Part shown: positions 36,301 to 45,037 of the stretch, piece after piece
Position numbering within the stretch: position 1 is the stretch's first letter
How the letters are laid out: every line of letters starts with the position of its first letter
Position numbers and translations under genes: made by a program
Notes under the pieces: model-generated
Databases searched by the model: none
The model's input: only the letters and a program-made list of their open reading frames with translations
Told to the model about the DNA's origin: nothing
Assembly: GCF_914271435.1 (NCBI RefSeq)
Contig: NZ_CAJZAI010000004.1
Coordinates: 310,001 to 374,000, forward strand
Length of the DNA stretch: 64,000 nucleotides
Origin: Cupriavidus laharis
GTDB taxonomy: Bacteria > Pseudomonadota > Gammaproteobacteria > Burkholderiales > Burkholderiaceae
Reading direction: 5' to 3'

Positions 36301-37017
36301 GAGATGAAGCAGAAGGCGGCCGAGAAGCGGGATGTGGTGACGCGGTTGGTGGTCAGTGTGCGAGATCGCGCTGGCCGCTACGCGGCCGGCGCGACGGGGG
36401 CTCGCCAGCAGACCGCCGAGTCTGCGCAGGCATTGTTGGCCGCTCTCGCCCAGGCCGCCGAGTCCGAAGTTGTCGCAACGCTAGCGACGGCGGATCTGCA
36501 AACCTCGGAGGCTGCGGTCGGGCGTACTTTGGGACAGGCGAAGGCATGTGCCGATGCACTGGATACGGGCAACTGGCAGCTCTTCGACGTGGTGCGGGAA
36601 CTGGGCGATCACCGGGCTGATGCTGCGCAGATCATCGCGAAGCGCCTGGCCGAAGGCCTGACCAGCGATGAGCATGTGGTGGGCCTCAAAAGCAGGCTCG
36701 ATGAGCTCCAGCGTGATGCCCTGCGGCTGCTGGCTGCGGCCGCAGCGGCGCCGGCGGCGGCTCCGGTTCCGGTTCCGGCTCCAGCGTCCGGCGGCGCACC
36801 AACGCCTGGCGGGCAGGCGCCTGCGCCGGCGCCCGTGGCGATGCCGGCTGTGCCTGGCAACCTCGCCCCGGAAGTCATCGCCGAGAAGCAGCAGTTGAAC
36901 CTGATGGGCGATGCTGCAGTGGCGGCGCTGGAAGAATTGAAGGCGCGTGTCACTAGCGAGCGTGATCTGGAATTGACGCTCAGTTGGCGCCTCCAGCGCA
37001 AGGGCACCCGTCTATGA
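33301..37017 (+). CDS. pglY: PglY: large P-loop ATPase (BREX type 2)
   Basis: A 1238-residue ATPase with Walker A HGSFGSGKSHF (near residue 70) and Walker B AVILFLDELVLWL (near 260), matching PglY/BrxC-type proteins (DUF6079 in Pgl systems). ATPases of this type are thought to form the core of the BREX complex on DNA. Near the C terminus an Ala/Pro-rich linker (about residues 1143-1185) separates the body from a short helical end. A GGGAG ribosome site lies eight bases before the ATG. The stop overlaps the pglZ start (ATGA). The length fits the family. Confidence 0.93.
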   Translation: MTLLKDLIDIPERVHQGDFVLQLSKGVTEPEQTLRDYVVTPQLVDAFSNALGFIQQAVQSGGSKAAYLHGSFGSGKSHFMAVLNLLLAGNTRARATPELADVVARHGWTEGRKFLLVPYHMIGARDMESAILGQYAEFVRKKHPDAPVPGFYLAEGLFKDARELRERMGDEAFFAQLNEGASNGDDGGWGTFESGWDAMSFDAAMLEAPNGEERSRLVGDLITQFFSAYRSLAGSGESFVSLDDGLSIMSRHAQALGYDAVILFLDELVLWLASHAADVNFVSREGTKLVKLVEATNADRPVPLISFVARQRDLRDLVGENLAGSVQVQFSDVLKHWEARFHRVTLEDRNLPAIAEKRVLRPVDEAARQVLQGTFDDLLKMRKDVLDTLLTTTADRDMFRKVYPFSPALVQTLIAVSAALQRERTALKLMLQLLVDRREDLELGQLIPVGDLYDAIAEGDEPFSEGMRLHFENAKRLYNQRLLPMLERQHNVTWEAIKLGQADPAAARNLRNDARLLKSLLLGALVPEVESLKALTAPRLAALNHGTFRSPIPGREAQDVLRKCRDWASEIGEIKITEDQNPIISIQVTGVDIEPILRAAEANDNPGNRRKRIREALFKELEIEDTGDLFNTYAFNWRGTRREIEMLFENVREMTDDRLRGRSGTWTVVLDFPFDDAHFGPADDLARLTEYRGGDTRTLVWIPSFLSNKALADLGRLVVLDFILQGERFDTYAGHLSFVDRVQAKALARNQLDQLRIKLRSQLEVAYGINTEPRDAVSNPLTADQQFRSLDPTLSPRPPVGADFKVAFENLLGQLFAHQYPAHPDFDTEIKPAVIRKIWPEVQKAIEAPGQRGLVQDASIRKLVRAVVNPCKLGQMSETHLLIEPHWQSRFSQCHARDGGGPITVARLRQWIDTPQPMGLPLELQNLIILAFAASTNRRFTMRNGPYEPSVDSLPDELELREQSLPDPSHWEIALLRASSLFGLTLGQTLNAANVGKLVAEMKQKAAEKRDVVTRLVVSVRDRAGRYAAGATGARQQTAESAQALLAALAQAAESEVVATLATADLQTSEAAVGRTLGQAKACADALDTGNWQLFDVVRELGDHRADAAQIIAKRLAEGLTSDEHVVGLKSRLDELQRDALRLLAAAAAAPAAAPVPVPAPASGGAPTPGGQAPAPAPVAMPAVPGNLAPEVIAEKQQLNLMGDAAVAALEELKARVTSERDLELTLSWRLQRKGTRL

Positions 37018-39722
37018 GCCTGTCGACGCCGCAGATAACGGCACAACTCGACCGGGTGCTGGCAAGTGACGTGACGGCACAGGCCGTTGCGATTCGCGCG
37101 GCCACCCGACAGGTATGGCCCGATGCCGTAACCCAACACGGGCGTCAGTTCCAACTGCGCTGGTGCGAGTCGTCGTTGGCCATCCGTGAGGCCCTGTGCG
37201 ACATGGAGCAGCATGACCCCGCTGTTTCCGGCTTGGTGGTCCTCACGCCGTTGTCGACCCACGAGATCGCTGAGGACATCGCTGCGCGGCTAGCTCGGGC
37301 GCGCGTGTTCCAGCCGGAAGGTTGGGACATCGTTCGCCTAATGTTTGAGGCCAAGGAAACCGATGCTCGCTTAGGCAAGTATGCGTGGATGCCCCAGGCG
37401 TTGATCGATGGCGCATCGCAGGGGCCCTACCAACCCGTTGCCAACGGGTTCCTGGATCTGGAGACGGCCTGGCGGGAAGTCCTCACGCGGTTCCTCGGCA
37501 TCGAGGCCGCGCGGCCCGACGCGGTGGCGCTGTTGCGGTGGTCGATAACGCCGGACGCCGCCGCGCGCCTGGGCCCGCTGCCCGCCGCAATGAGGTCGGA
37601 CATTCTGGCCTGGCTGGCAGAAACCGCTGGTATGGCGGGAGCCATGGTGCTCGGTTGCGTCGAGGTCGGCCGTACCAGCGACGCATTGCCGTTGGGGTTG
37701 GTCAGCGGCGTGGTCTTTGCCGCCGATGGCGAGGGGCAGGCTGCACTGGGACAAGCCGCGATCCGCCTGGAGCGGTTCGTCAACGACAAGCATGTTGGCG
37801 TGACGGAGGGCCGCGCATGGGCAGCGGCGGCAGGGCAGGTTGTGCGAAGCCAGGGTCTTGAGACGTGCCGCCCAATGCTTGAGCGCGCGGACGGCTTGTT
37901 GCGTGATCTTCGCGTCCCGGAGTTCGCGCAACTGAGCGACGTGCTGCCGTCGGCGCTGGATCAACGCCTGAGGGCCTTTGCGCGGGCTTTGAGCGCGCAC
38001 TCGGTCGAGCCGAGCGAGGTCAATCTCCGGCAGGTCGAAGCCCACGCCGACCGGGCACTCGGGCATGCGCTGCTGAACGACCAGAAGGCACGCATGGAGC
38101 GCGTCGAGATGGCACGTCGTTTGGCGCGCTGGCTGCTCGGCCCAATGCGCTCCGGTGCTTTACTGTCAGATTCGGTCGAATGGCAGGCTGATGAGGGCGC
38201 CTATGTCGACTGGGCCAGGTTCAGGCTTCTCGGCGGCGATGAACTGACTGAACTGTCCGAGGCCTATATTGAATGCCGCAAGGCGGTCATCGCCCGACGC
38301 AATGCATTTGCCAGACCATTTGCCAATGCCCTCGTTCAATGGAACGCAAATACTCCGGAGGACACCGGGCGCATCGTGCCCCTCGAGCGCGTTCTGGACA
38401 AGGTGTTGAGCCCTATTGTGGCAGCCCAGCCGACGCTATTGCTGGTGATGGACGGCCTGAGTAACAGTATCTTCCGCGAACTGTTCTCGCGCGTGGCCGG
38501 ACAGGGGTGGCAGGAGTTGGTCCCCGAGGCATTGGGTAAGCCATTTGTCGGTGTCGCAGCGATTCCCACCATTACGGAAGTGAGTCGTGCCACTCTGCTG
38601 TGCGGCCGCCTGACGGTTGGCACGCAGGTGCAGGAAAGGCAGGGCTTCGCTGCCCATGCAGGCTTGCTCGCGCACAGCCGTGCCGAGCGTCCACCCAGGG
38701 TCTTTCACAAGGGAGATCTTTCCGATGCCGGCAGTCTGGCGCCAGAGGTTCGGGCAGCTCTCGCGAATCAGCACCAGCGCGTGGTGGCCGTGGTCTACAA
38801 CGCGGTCGACGACCACCTCAGCGGTCCTGACCAGCTTAACCAGCGATGGGCGCTGGAAGACCTGCGGCTTCTGCTGCCTTTGTTGCGGGAGGCGCGGGAA
38901 GCCAGGCGCGCAGTGGTGATCACGGCGGATCACGGTCACTTGCTGGAAGATGGGACGACGCAAGTGCCTGGCGGCGAGAGTGACCGTTGGCGTTTGAGTA
39001 AGACAGCCGAGTCGCCCCAGGAAGTGGCGATCAGCGGGGGGCGTGTGGTGACCAGTGACGGTACCAACGCCGTGGCCTGCCTGTGGGGAGAGAGCAGTCG
39101 CTACGCAGGGCGCAAGAACGGTTACCACGGCGGACTTTCACCCCAGGAAATCACCGTGCCACTGAGCGTCTTCGTCCCGTTGGGGGCGAGCCTTTCGGGG
39201 TGGATACCCGCTCCCCCGAACCAGCCGGAGTGGTGGGAGCTGCCGCCGATTCTACCCACGCAAAAGCCGGCATCCGTGGTGCCGCCCCAACCGAGGCCTG
39301 CCCGCAAGAAGCCAGTGCAGACAGAAGCTCAGCCCGGGCTTTTTGCGCCGGTCGATTTGCCGCCTCTAACGCCCGAACCAAGGGAAGTGGACGCCAATGA
39401 CTGGATCGGTGGGCTGCTGTCCAGCCCGATTTATGCGTCCCAGCGGCAACTGGCCGCGCGGGTGGCATTGCCGGACGAGAAGATGCGACTGCTGCTTCAA
39501 GCGCTTGCCGCACGGGGAGGAAAGCTATCGCGATCGGCACTGGCAAATCGCCTGGCGCTTGCGGAGGTGCGCATCGGCGGGCTGCTGAGTGCGGTTCGTC
39601 GCGTGCTGAACGTGGACCAGGCGGCGGTACTTACCGTCGATGAGACGGCTGGCTCGGTCGATCTCAATATTGCGTTGCTGCAGCAGCAGTTCAAGTTGCC
39701 CCGTCAGGGAGAGAGCCGATGA
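37014..39722 (+). CDS. pglZ: PglZ: alkaline-phosphatase-fold protein (BREX type 2)
   Basis: A 902-residue PglZ protein starting at the ATG that overlaps the pglY stop; the frame also stays open to 36984. The metal-binding phosphatase-fold motifs are visible: LLLVMDGLSN (near 475), the TITEVSRATLL segment (near 520) and VITADHGHLLEDG (near 637). PglZ is found in all BREX types and acts as a metal-dependent nuclease or phosphodiesterase within the complex. The last 180 residues, after a proline-rich linker, form a small helical domain with winged-helix-like character. It overlaps brxD by four bases. Confidence 0.95.
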   Translation: MSLSTPQITAQLDRVLASDVTAQAVAIRAATRQVWPDAVTQHGRQFQLRWCESSLAIREALCDMEQHDPAVSGLVVLTPLSTHEIAEDIAARLARARVFQPEGWDIVRLMFEAKETDARLGKYAWMPQALIDGASQGPYQPVANGFLDLETAWREVLTRFLGIEAARPDAVALLRWSITPDAAARLGPLPAAMRSDILAWLAETAGMAGAMVLGCVEVGRTSDALPLGLVSGVVFAADGEGQAALGQAAIRLERFVNDKHVGVTEGRAWAAAAGQVVRSQGLETCRPMLERADGLLRDLRVPEFAQLSDVLPSALDQRLRAFARALSAHSVEPSEVNLRQVEAHADRALGHALLNDQKARMERVEMARRLARWLLGPMRSGALLSDSVEWQADEGAYVDWARFRLLGGDELTELSEAYIECRKAVIARRNAFARPFANALVQWNANTPEDTGRIVPLERVLDKVLSPIVAAQPTLLLVMDGLSNSIFRELFSRVAGQGWQELVPEALGKPFVGVAAIPTITEVSRATLLCGRLTVGTQVQERQGFAAHAGLLAHSRAERPPRVFHKGDLSDAGSLAPEVRAALANQHQRVVAVVYNAVDDHLSGPDQLNQRWALEDLRLLLPLLREAREARRAVVITADHGHLLEDGTTQVPGGESDRWRLSKTAESPQEVAISGGRVVTSDGTNAVACLWGESSRYAGRKNGYHGGLSPQEITVPLSVFVPLGASLSGWIPAPPNQPEWWELPPILPTQKPASVVPPQPRPARKKPVQTEAQPGLFAPVDLPPLTPEPREVDANDWIGGLLSSPIYASQRQLAARVALPDEKMRLLLQALAARGGKLSRSALANRLALAEVRIGGLLSAVRRVLNVDQAAVLTVDETAGSVDLNIALLQQQFKLPRQGESR

Positions 39723-41029
39723 TCAGTGCGGCACGCAGGGAGGATATCGTTGGCGCGCTGCGGCGCGGCACGGTACCAAACAATGGTCTGGATGTACTTG
39801 CCGTAGGCATCGACACGTTTGAGCCCACACTGACCGCGGAGCTCGATATCGTGGCCTCAGGCCGCGGCGGATTCAAGGCGGTACGCGGTGAATATGGCAC
39901 CGGCAAGACGTTCTTCGGCCGCTGGCTGCAAGAGCGCGCTCGCACCCGCGGTTTCGCAGCGACCGAAGTTCAGATCAACGAAACCGAGACACCGCTTCAT
40001 CGGCTGGAGACCGTCTACCGGCGCCTGGTGGAACACCTAGGTACGGCGGACATGGCCAGCGGCGCTTTCCGAGGTGTGATCGACGGATGGTTCTATGCTC
40101 TGGAGCAGGATGTCCTGGCTGATCCGGCGGTGAATTCCGACGATGCCCAGGGCTTGCTACAGCGCACGGATGCGCTGATGGAAGCGCGGCTTAGCGCCGT
40201 CAGCAAGACGGCTCCCGCCTTCTCGGCAGTGCTGCGCACCTATCGGCAGGCACTCACCGACAACGATGCCATGCTGGCGGACGGCCTGATCAGTTGGCTG
40301 GCCGGCCAGCCGAACGTGGCGGCCAGCGTGAAGCGCGCTGCAGGCATCAAAGGCGATCTGGATCATTTTGGTGCCAGCAACTTCCTGGTGGGCTTGCTGA
40401 CCATTCTGCGAGACAGCGGCTACGCTGGCCTCGTGATGGTGCTCGATGAGGTGGAAACGCTCCAGCGCATGCGTACCGATACTCGCGAGAAAGGCCTCAA
40501 TGCCTTGCGGCAATGGATTGACGAGATCGATGCGGGCCGGTACCCGGGTCTTTATCTCGTCATCACCGGCACGCCCGCGTTTTTCGATGGTCCCCAAGGT
40601 GTCCAGCGCCTCGCCCCGCTGGCGCAACGGCTGCACGTGGACTTTGGTACAGATCGCAGATTTGACAACCCAAGGGCGGTGCAAATCCGATTGGCGCCTT
40701 TCGATCATGGCTCTTTGCTAGCAGTGGGGCGCCGCGTGCGTGACATCTATGCGGATGGCCGCGAGAACGAGCAGCGCCTTCGGACTGTGGTCGATGACAG
40801 TTACGTGGACGTTTTGGCGCGGGCTGTGGCGGGAGGCCTCGGGGGGAAGGTTGGCGTTGCGCCGCGCCTGTTCCTGAAGAAGCTCGTTGCTGATGTTCTT
40901 GATCGCGTGGACCTGCACAAGGACTTCGACCCACGCCAGCACTACTCGCTGACCTTGGCGGAATCCGAAATGTCTGCCATCGAGCGGGCTGCGGCGAGCG
41001 CGAATTCCGTGGACGACATCGAGCTGTGA
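39719..41029 (+). CDS. brxD: BrxD: BREX P-loop ATP-binding protein
   Basis: A 436-residue ATPase with Walker A GEYGTGKTFFGRWL (near residue 57) and Walker B GLVMVLDEVETLQRM (near 236), the DUF2791 pattern of BrxD in type 2 BREX. Its biochemical role is unknown; it probably loads or regulates BrxHI, with which it always occurs. A GGGAG ribosome site lies just before the ATG, which overlaps the pglZ stop. The stop overlaps the brxHI start. Confidence 0.93.
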   Translation: MISAARREDIVGALRRGTVPNNGLDVLAVGIDTFEPTLTAELDIVASGRGGFKAVRGEYGTGKTFFGRWLQERARTRGFAATEVQINETETPLHRLETVYRRLVEHLGTADMASGAFRGVIDGWFYALEQDVLADPAVNSDDAQGLLQRTDALMEARLSAVSKTAPAFSAVLRTYRQALTDNDAMLADGLISWLAGQPNVAASVKRAAGIKGDLDHFGASNFLVGLLTILRDSGYAGLVMVLDEVETLQRMRTDTREKGLNALRQWIDEIDAGRYPGLYLVITGTPAFFDGPQGVQRLAPLAQRLHVDFGTDRRFDNPRAVQIRLAPFDHGSLLAVGRRVRDIYADGRENEQRLRTVVDDSYVDVLARAVAGGLGGKVGVAPRLFLKKLVADVLDRVDLHKDFDPRQHYSLTLAESEMSAIERAAASANSVDDIEL

Positions 41030-43053
41030 GCGAGTTCGAACAATTGCATCCGTCCCTCCAGTACCACGTGGTCAACACGTTGGGCTGGAGCACTCTGCGC
41101 CCCACGCAGTTGGCTGCAATTCCCGCAATTCACGCCGGCTCGCATTGCCTGCTGTTGGCACCGACGGCAGGCGGCAAGACCGAAGCGGCTGCCATTCCCA
41201 TCCTGTCGCGCATGCTGAAGGAGTCCTGGTCCGCGACGAGTGTCTTGTACATCTGCCCCATCAAGGCGCTGCTGAACAATCTTGAGCATCGGCTGAGCCA
41301 CTATGCGGGACTGGTCGGTCGCACGGTGGAGGTCTGGCATGGCGACATTTCGCAGTCGCGCAAGAGTAAGGCGCTAAAAGAGGCGCCTGACATCCTGCTG
41401 ACGACTCCGGAGTCTCTCGAGGCGATGCTAATTTCCATCCGGGTGGACCGTCCCAGGTGGTTTGGTAACCTGCGCGCGGTCATCGTCGATGAGTTGCACG
41501 CCTTCGCCGCGGACGACCGTGGCTGGCACATGCGCTCGGTCCTGCAAAGGCTGGATCAATACCTCGAGCGACCGCTCCAACGAATCGGCCTGTCAGCGAC
41601 TGTGAGCAATCCGGCGGAGTTGCTGGATTGGTTCGCGCCTGTTGGCGAACGGTGTGTGGTCGGCAGTGCCTCGGTGAGCACCGACGCCGATGTGACGATC
41701 GACTATGTCGGCAACCTCGAGAATGCCTCGACCGTTATCTCGCGCCTCCACCGCGGCGAAAAGCGCCTTGTGTTCTGCGACTCGCGCAGCAGCGCGGAGC
41801 AACTGAGCAGCATGCTGCGATCGAAGCAGGTGAGAACCTTTGTCAGCCATGCATCGCTCAGCGCATCGGAGCGCAGGCAGGCGGAAGCGGCGTTCGGCGA
41901 AGAGAAGGACTGCGTGATCGTGGCGACGTCGACACTGGAACTGGGCATTGACGTCGGTGACCTGGATCGCGTGATTCAGATTGACTCCCCATCGACCGTT
42001 TCATCGTTCCTGCAACGGATGGGGCGTACCGGCCGGCGGACGGGCAGCCGGCGCAACTGCCTGTTCCTCACCACGAACCGGGATGCCTTCCTGTTGGCGC
42101 TAGGTGTTACCCATCGCTGGTCTCAAGCCTGGGTGGAAGCCGCGCGGCCGCCCGAAGAGCCGTGGCCCATCGCTGCACAGCAGATTATCGCGGCTACGCT
42201 GGAACGCGGCGAGTGGCCCCTGAATGAAGCGATCGCACTGCTGACACGCTGCTTTCCAGAACTCCCGCGGGACGGGCTTGCGTCGTTGATCGAGTACATG
42301 ATCCAGCAGGGCTATCTGGATGGTGCGGACGGTCTGGTCCGCCTCGGCTTGCGAACAGAGCACGAGTTTGGCCGTGGCCACTATCGAGATCTGCTGGCCT
42401 CATTCAGCGGTGCTCAACTTCTGACCGGGCGGCATGGCAGTGCGGAGATCGGCTACATCGACCCGACGGTACTGACGGGTGAGGATCGTCAGCGTCTGCT
42501 CCTGCTTGCCGGTCGCAGTTGGCTCGTCAAGGAGATCGAGTGGCCCAAACGCACGGTCTGGCTAGAGCCTGCAAAAGAGGGCGGCAAGGCGCGATGGATG
42601 GGTGGTGCGCGCAGCTTGAGTCGCTCGGTGTGTCAAGGTATCCGTGCTGCACTGTTCGACGGAACATCGCCTGCCGTTCACTTATCTCAGCGGGCGCGGC
42701 TTGAGTTCTCGGCCTTGGCCGAAGAGCTGGCTATCTCGGCAGGTGCCAGTTTCATGTCAAAGGTTGATGGGGGGCAAGTGCGTACCTGGACGTTTGCGGG
42801 TACGAAGGAAAACCGCACCTATGCCCGCACGGCTGCCAATGGCGGCGCACGCGTCAAGTTTGATGCCTTGAGTGTTCAGGCATCCGCAGCAGCTTTGGAC
42901 ACTGCGCTTCGCGGCGGCACGATCTCGGACCTGACAATCGAGGAGCAAAAAGCCTTTGCCGAAGGAATCAAGTTCGCGTCCGTTGTCACACCACAATTGC
43001 TTTGCCGGACGATATTTGCACGAAATTTCGCGCAAGTCCCTGCGTCTGGGTGA
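41026..43053 (+). CDS. brxHI: BrxHI: Lhr-like superfamily 2 helicase (BREX type 2)
   Basis: A 675-residue helicase with Walker A LLAPTAGGKTEAAA (near 45), DEAD-type box VIVDELHAFAADDRGWHM (near 153) and the C-lobe motifs LVFCDSRSS, VIVATSTLELGIDVGD and QRMGRTGRRTG, as in Lhr-like enzymes. It starts at GTG in a four-base overlap with brxD and depends on coupling, as there is no strong ribosome site. It is the last gene of the BREX operon. No clear terminator follows; a convergent small gene begins 92 bases further on. Confidence 0.93.
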   Translation: MSEFEQLHPSLQYHVVNTLGWSTLRPTQLAAIPAIHAGSHCLLLAPTAGGKTEAAAIPILSRMLKESWSATSVLYICPIKALLNNLEHRLSHYAGLVGRTVEVWHGDISQSRKSKALKEAPDILLTTPESLEAMLISIRVDRPRWFGNLRAVIVDELHAFAADDRGWHMRSVLQRLDQYLERPLQRIGLSATVSNPAELLDWFAPVGERCVVGSASVSTDADVTIDYVGNLENASTVISRLHRGEKRLVFCDSRSSAEQLSSMLRSKQVRTFVSHASLSASERRQAEAAFGEEKDCVIVATSTLELGIDVGDLDRVIQIDSPSTVSSFLQRMGRTGRRTGSRRNCLFLTTNRDAFLLALGVTHRWSQAWVEAARPPEEPWPIAAQQIIAATLERGEWPLNEAIALLTRCFPELPRDGLASLIEYMIQQGYLDGADGLVRLGLRTEHEFGRGHYRDLLASFSGAQLLTGRHGSAEIGYIDPTVLTGEDRQRLLLLAGRSWLVKEIEWPKRTVWLEPAKEGGKARWMGGARSLSRSVCQGIRAALFDGTSPAVHLSQRARLEFSALAEELAISAGASFMSKVDGGQVRTWTFAGTKENRTYARTAANGGARVKFDALSVQASAAALDTALRGGTISDLTIEEQKAFAEGIKFASVVTPQLLCRTIFARNFAQVPASG

Positions 43054-43144
43054 ACCATCGACTTTTTTCATGGACTCTGCTGAGCCCAACCGGGGTGCCG
43101 AGAGGTGGCCTGTGCCGGTCCGTCGCCGATTCGTCGTTGGTCCG

Positions 43145-43375
43145 TCAACGCACTCGGTATCGCCCCCGCTCGATTCGGTCGAAAATTCTGCCTTCGGTTC
43201 CAGCACAACTGCACGGACATTGATTCCCTTCCGCGTGATCGTTCGGGAGGACGCTTCCAACTGAGAACTCCGGAAATTGTGCGAGGACGATCCGCCGAAT
43301 CTCCGAGGTTGTTAATTCCCGCCCCTGGTAGTCGCGCATCGCCGCTGCGAGCATTCCATGGTTGCTGAGCTTCAT
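43145..43375 (-). CDS. Small DUF7669-like protein
   Basis: A 76-residue protein starting MKLSNHGMLAAA at 43375; the frame is open to 43546 but the upstream part looks non-coding. The pattern GRELTTSEIRRIV, then SVLPNDHAEGNQ, CSCAGTEGRIFDRIERGRY, resembles a small domain (DUF7669-like) often found near restriction and defence genes, where it reads like a winged-helix reader. It converges with brxHI and follows the 145-residue gene by 56 bases on the same strand. The function is unknown and the family match is from memory. Confidence 0.55.
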   Translation of the reverse strand: MKLSNHGMLAAAMRDYQGRELTTSEIRRIVLAQFPEFSVGSVLPNDHAEGNQCPCSCAGTEGRIFDRIERGRYRVR

Positions 43376-43431
43376 GGCAGTTCTTCTGAAAGGCTCGCTC
43401 ACCCGATCCGAAGTGCTTGCGGACCGAGCGC

Positions 43432-43869
43432 TTAACGAGAATTGCGCCGCATTAGGGATATGTATCGCGAATCGGCACGCCGGATGAAGTAGGTCGCGTG
43501 AGGGAAAACGTGACCGGCGTGTTGCGTTGGGAAGTAAATCCACCATTCGTCATCCCGTGCCACCAATTCATACAACTGCATTCCTAGGACTTGGGACGGC
43601 CTGGAAGCAAATCGCTCATTGAACTGGCGATGAAAATTGTGCGTTGATCCGAACGCGGTCAAGATTCTTGAGACGGCTTGCTGGGCGTCCAGGTAAGGGC
43701 TGACCATGACTCGAGCGCGGTCGATCTCTGCCCGAAGTGCATTCTCCGAGCGCGCATGCAAATCCGGGGCGTCGCTAGCAAAGGAGAAATACTCGCTCCA
43801 GTAAGGCTTGAGGATTGCTCGATCCAGATCAGGGCCGACTTCTGACCGGCATTCGATGTCGGTGATCAT
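43432..43869 (-). CDS. Hypothetical protein, 145 residues
   Basis: A gene with GGAG six bases before its ATG. The protein is soluble, with acidic and aromatic patches (WSEYFSFAS near residue 24, DDEWWIYFPTQH near 105) and an arginine-rich C terminus. I recognise no family. It is probably co-transcribed with the 76-residue gene downstream and lies between BREX and the right edge of the island. It may be island cargo linked to defence, but this rests only on location. Confidence 0.6.
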   Translation of the reverse strand: MITDIECRSEVGPDLDRAILKPYWSEYFSFASDAPDLHARSENALRAEIDRARVMVSPYLDAQQAVSRILTAFGSTHNFHRQFNERFASRPSQVLGMQLYELVARDDEWWIYFPTQHAGHVFPHATYFIRRADSRYISLMRRNSR

Positions 43870-44519
43870 GTTCGCTCCATTTGCTAGAACTGCCGGCAGT
43901 CGCGCAGCGAGGCATCCATCGCCTCGCTAGAAAGGACTGCGGTATGGCAATAGAGGGATTTGACAGGTCCTCTCGAAAGATTTCTGTGCCCTAGAGCACC
44001 ATTTTTGCATATTGGGGTCCGCTTCCCTAGCGCAAGGGTGGGGTGGCGAGCGTGCTGGAAACGCCTATGAAAACGCTCGTTCCGACCGCATCGGAATCGT
44101 GTCAACTAAGCAAACCGAAGCCATTGAAGCTGGCGCGGACGGCTCTAAAGTCGAGAAGACATCCCGTGTAAGACGTGATTGGTATGTAAAGGTGTCCATG
44201 TCGATGGGGCTAGCTACAGGTTTCGATTTACGAGGGATTGATTAGCGACGGGAGTGAACGTAGAGACTCGCCTCAATATGTCAGTGGGGTAGATTACTTT
44301 GGCCCATGGGTTTGACGGCCGGTCTTGTAGTGCCGCATACATCACATATAAGTCTGGCCACCAGGCTGACGGTTCATGAGGTCAACGGAGCGAAAAGCTT
44401 CTAATAAATAGGCGCTCGCTTCCTTGCAACCCGCACCACTACGTGCCTAGATCTTAAGCATTTTATTAGAAGCCATTCCCGGAAACCCGCGCCAGCATTG
44501 GCTTTCCGGGTGATTGCCG
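43870..44519. other. Gene-free right end of the island with inverted repeats
   Basis: No gene is convincing in these 650 bases. Two perfect inverted repeats lie close to the tRNA fragment. One is the 12-base GCTTCTAATAAA at 44397-44408, repeated inverted at 44462-44473. The other is CCCGGAAA at 44478-44485 with TTTCCGGG at 44503-44510, enclosing GCCA-GCAT-TGGC. Their place next to the attachment site suggests recombinase arm or accessory sites; a transcript-end role is also possible. Confidence 0.45.
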
Positions 44520-44572
<53 letters not shown>

Positions 44573-44578
44573 CAAGAA

Positions 44579-44612
44579 ACCCGCGTAACTGGCAACGGTT
44601 ACGCGGGTTTTG
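44579..44612 (+). terminator. Intrinsic terminator of the tRNA-Pro unit
   Basis: ACCCGCGTAAC (44579-44589) and GTTACGCGGGT (44598-44608) form a perfect 11-base stem with an 8-base loop, followed by TTTG and a later T run. It is the original chromosomal terminator of tRNA-Pro, now separated from the gene's 5' half. Confidence 0.85.
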
Positions 44613-44707
44613 TCATTTTCGTGCACCGCGCAGAGATGCACGGTTGTGCTGGAAGCCTTTGAACGGCTAGCGGCTGTTGCGGTCCTTGTGCACGTGCTGC
44701 AGTCGCT

Positions 44708-44968
44708 TCAATCGGCAAGCGGAAATCCGAACGTGTCAGCAGCAAGGTCACGCTCAAAGGAAGCAATCCATGCCGCTCCATCAGCTGTCGCATATCGCTC
44801 GAACTCGCTTCCGACAACGCGTCCGACGCTGATGGTCCGTTGTGCATTAACCCCGCCATTTTCCACGTTCACTTCGAAGTCTTCCGCAACAAATCCATGT
44901 CGCGCGCAGGCGGCTTCGAAGGCGTCCCGTTCTTCGGCGGGCAGTTCGTGGTAGCGCTTCATGACCAT
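44708..44968 (-). CDS. Conserved hypothetical protein, 86 residues
   Basis: A small acidic protein starting MVMKRYHELPAEERDAFE; the GGGAG six bases upstream decides the start at 44968 rather than the earlier ATG. It has a helical N-terminal half and a segment around GGVNAQRTISVGR. There is no signal peptide or membrane helix. It is the first chromosomal gene right of the island boundary and is followed by the cupin gene on the same strand upstream. The function is unknown. Confidence 0.6.
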   Translation of the reverse strand: MVMKRYHELPAEERDAFEAACARHGFVAEDFEVNVENGGVNAQRTISVGRVVGSEFERYATADGAAWIASFERDLAADTFGFPLAD

Positions 44969-45037
44969 GGGCGTCTCCCGGGCTCTTTCAGGCATCGTAG
45001 CACGCAGGCGCGGGTTTTCAGTCAGCCCCGCGAGCGT

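Noticed and set aside
43884..44105. 73-residue open frame left of attR
   Set aside because: No ribosome site, unlikely composition and no domain.
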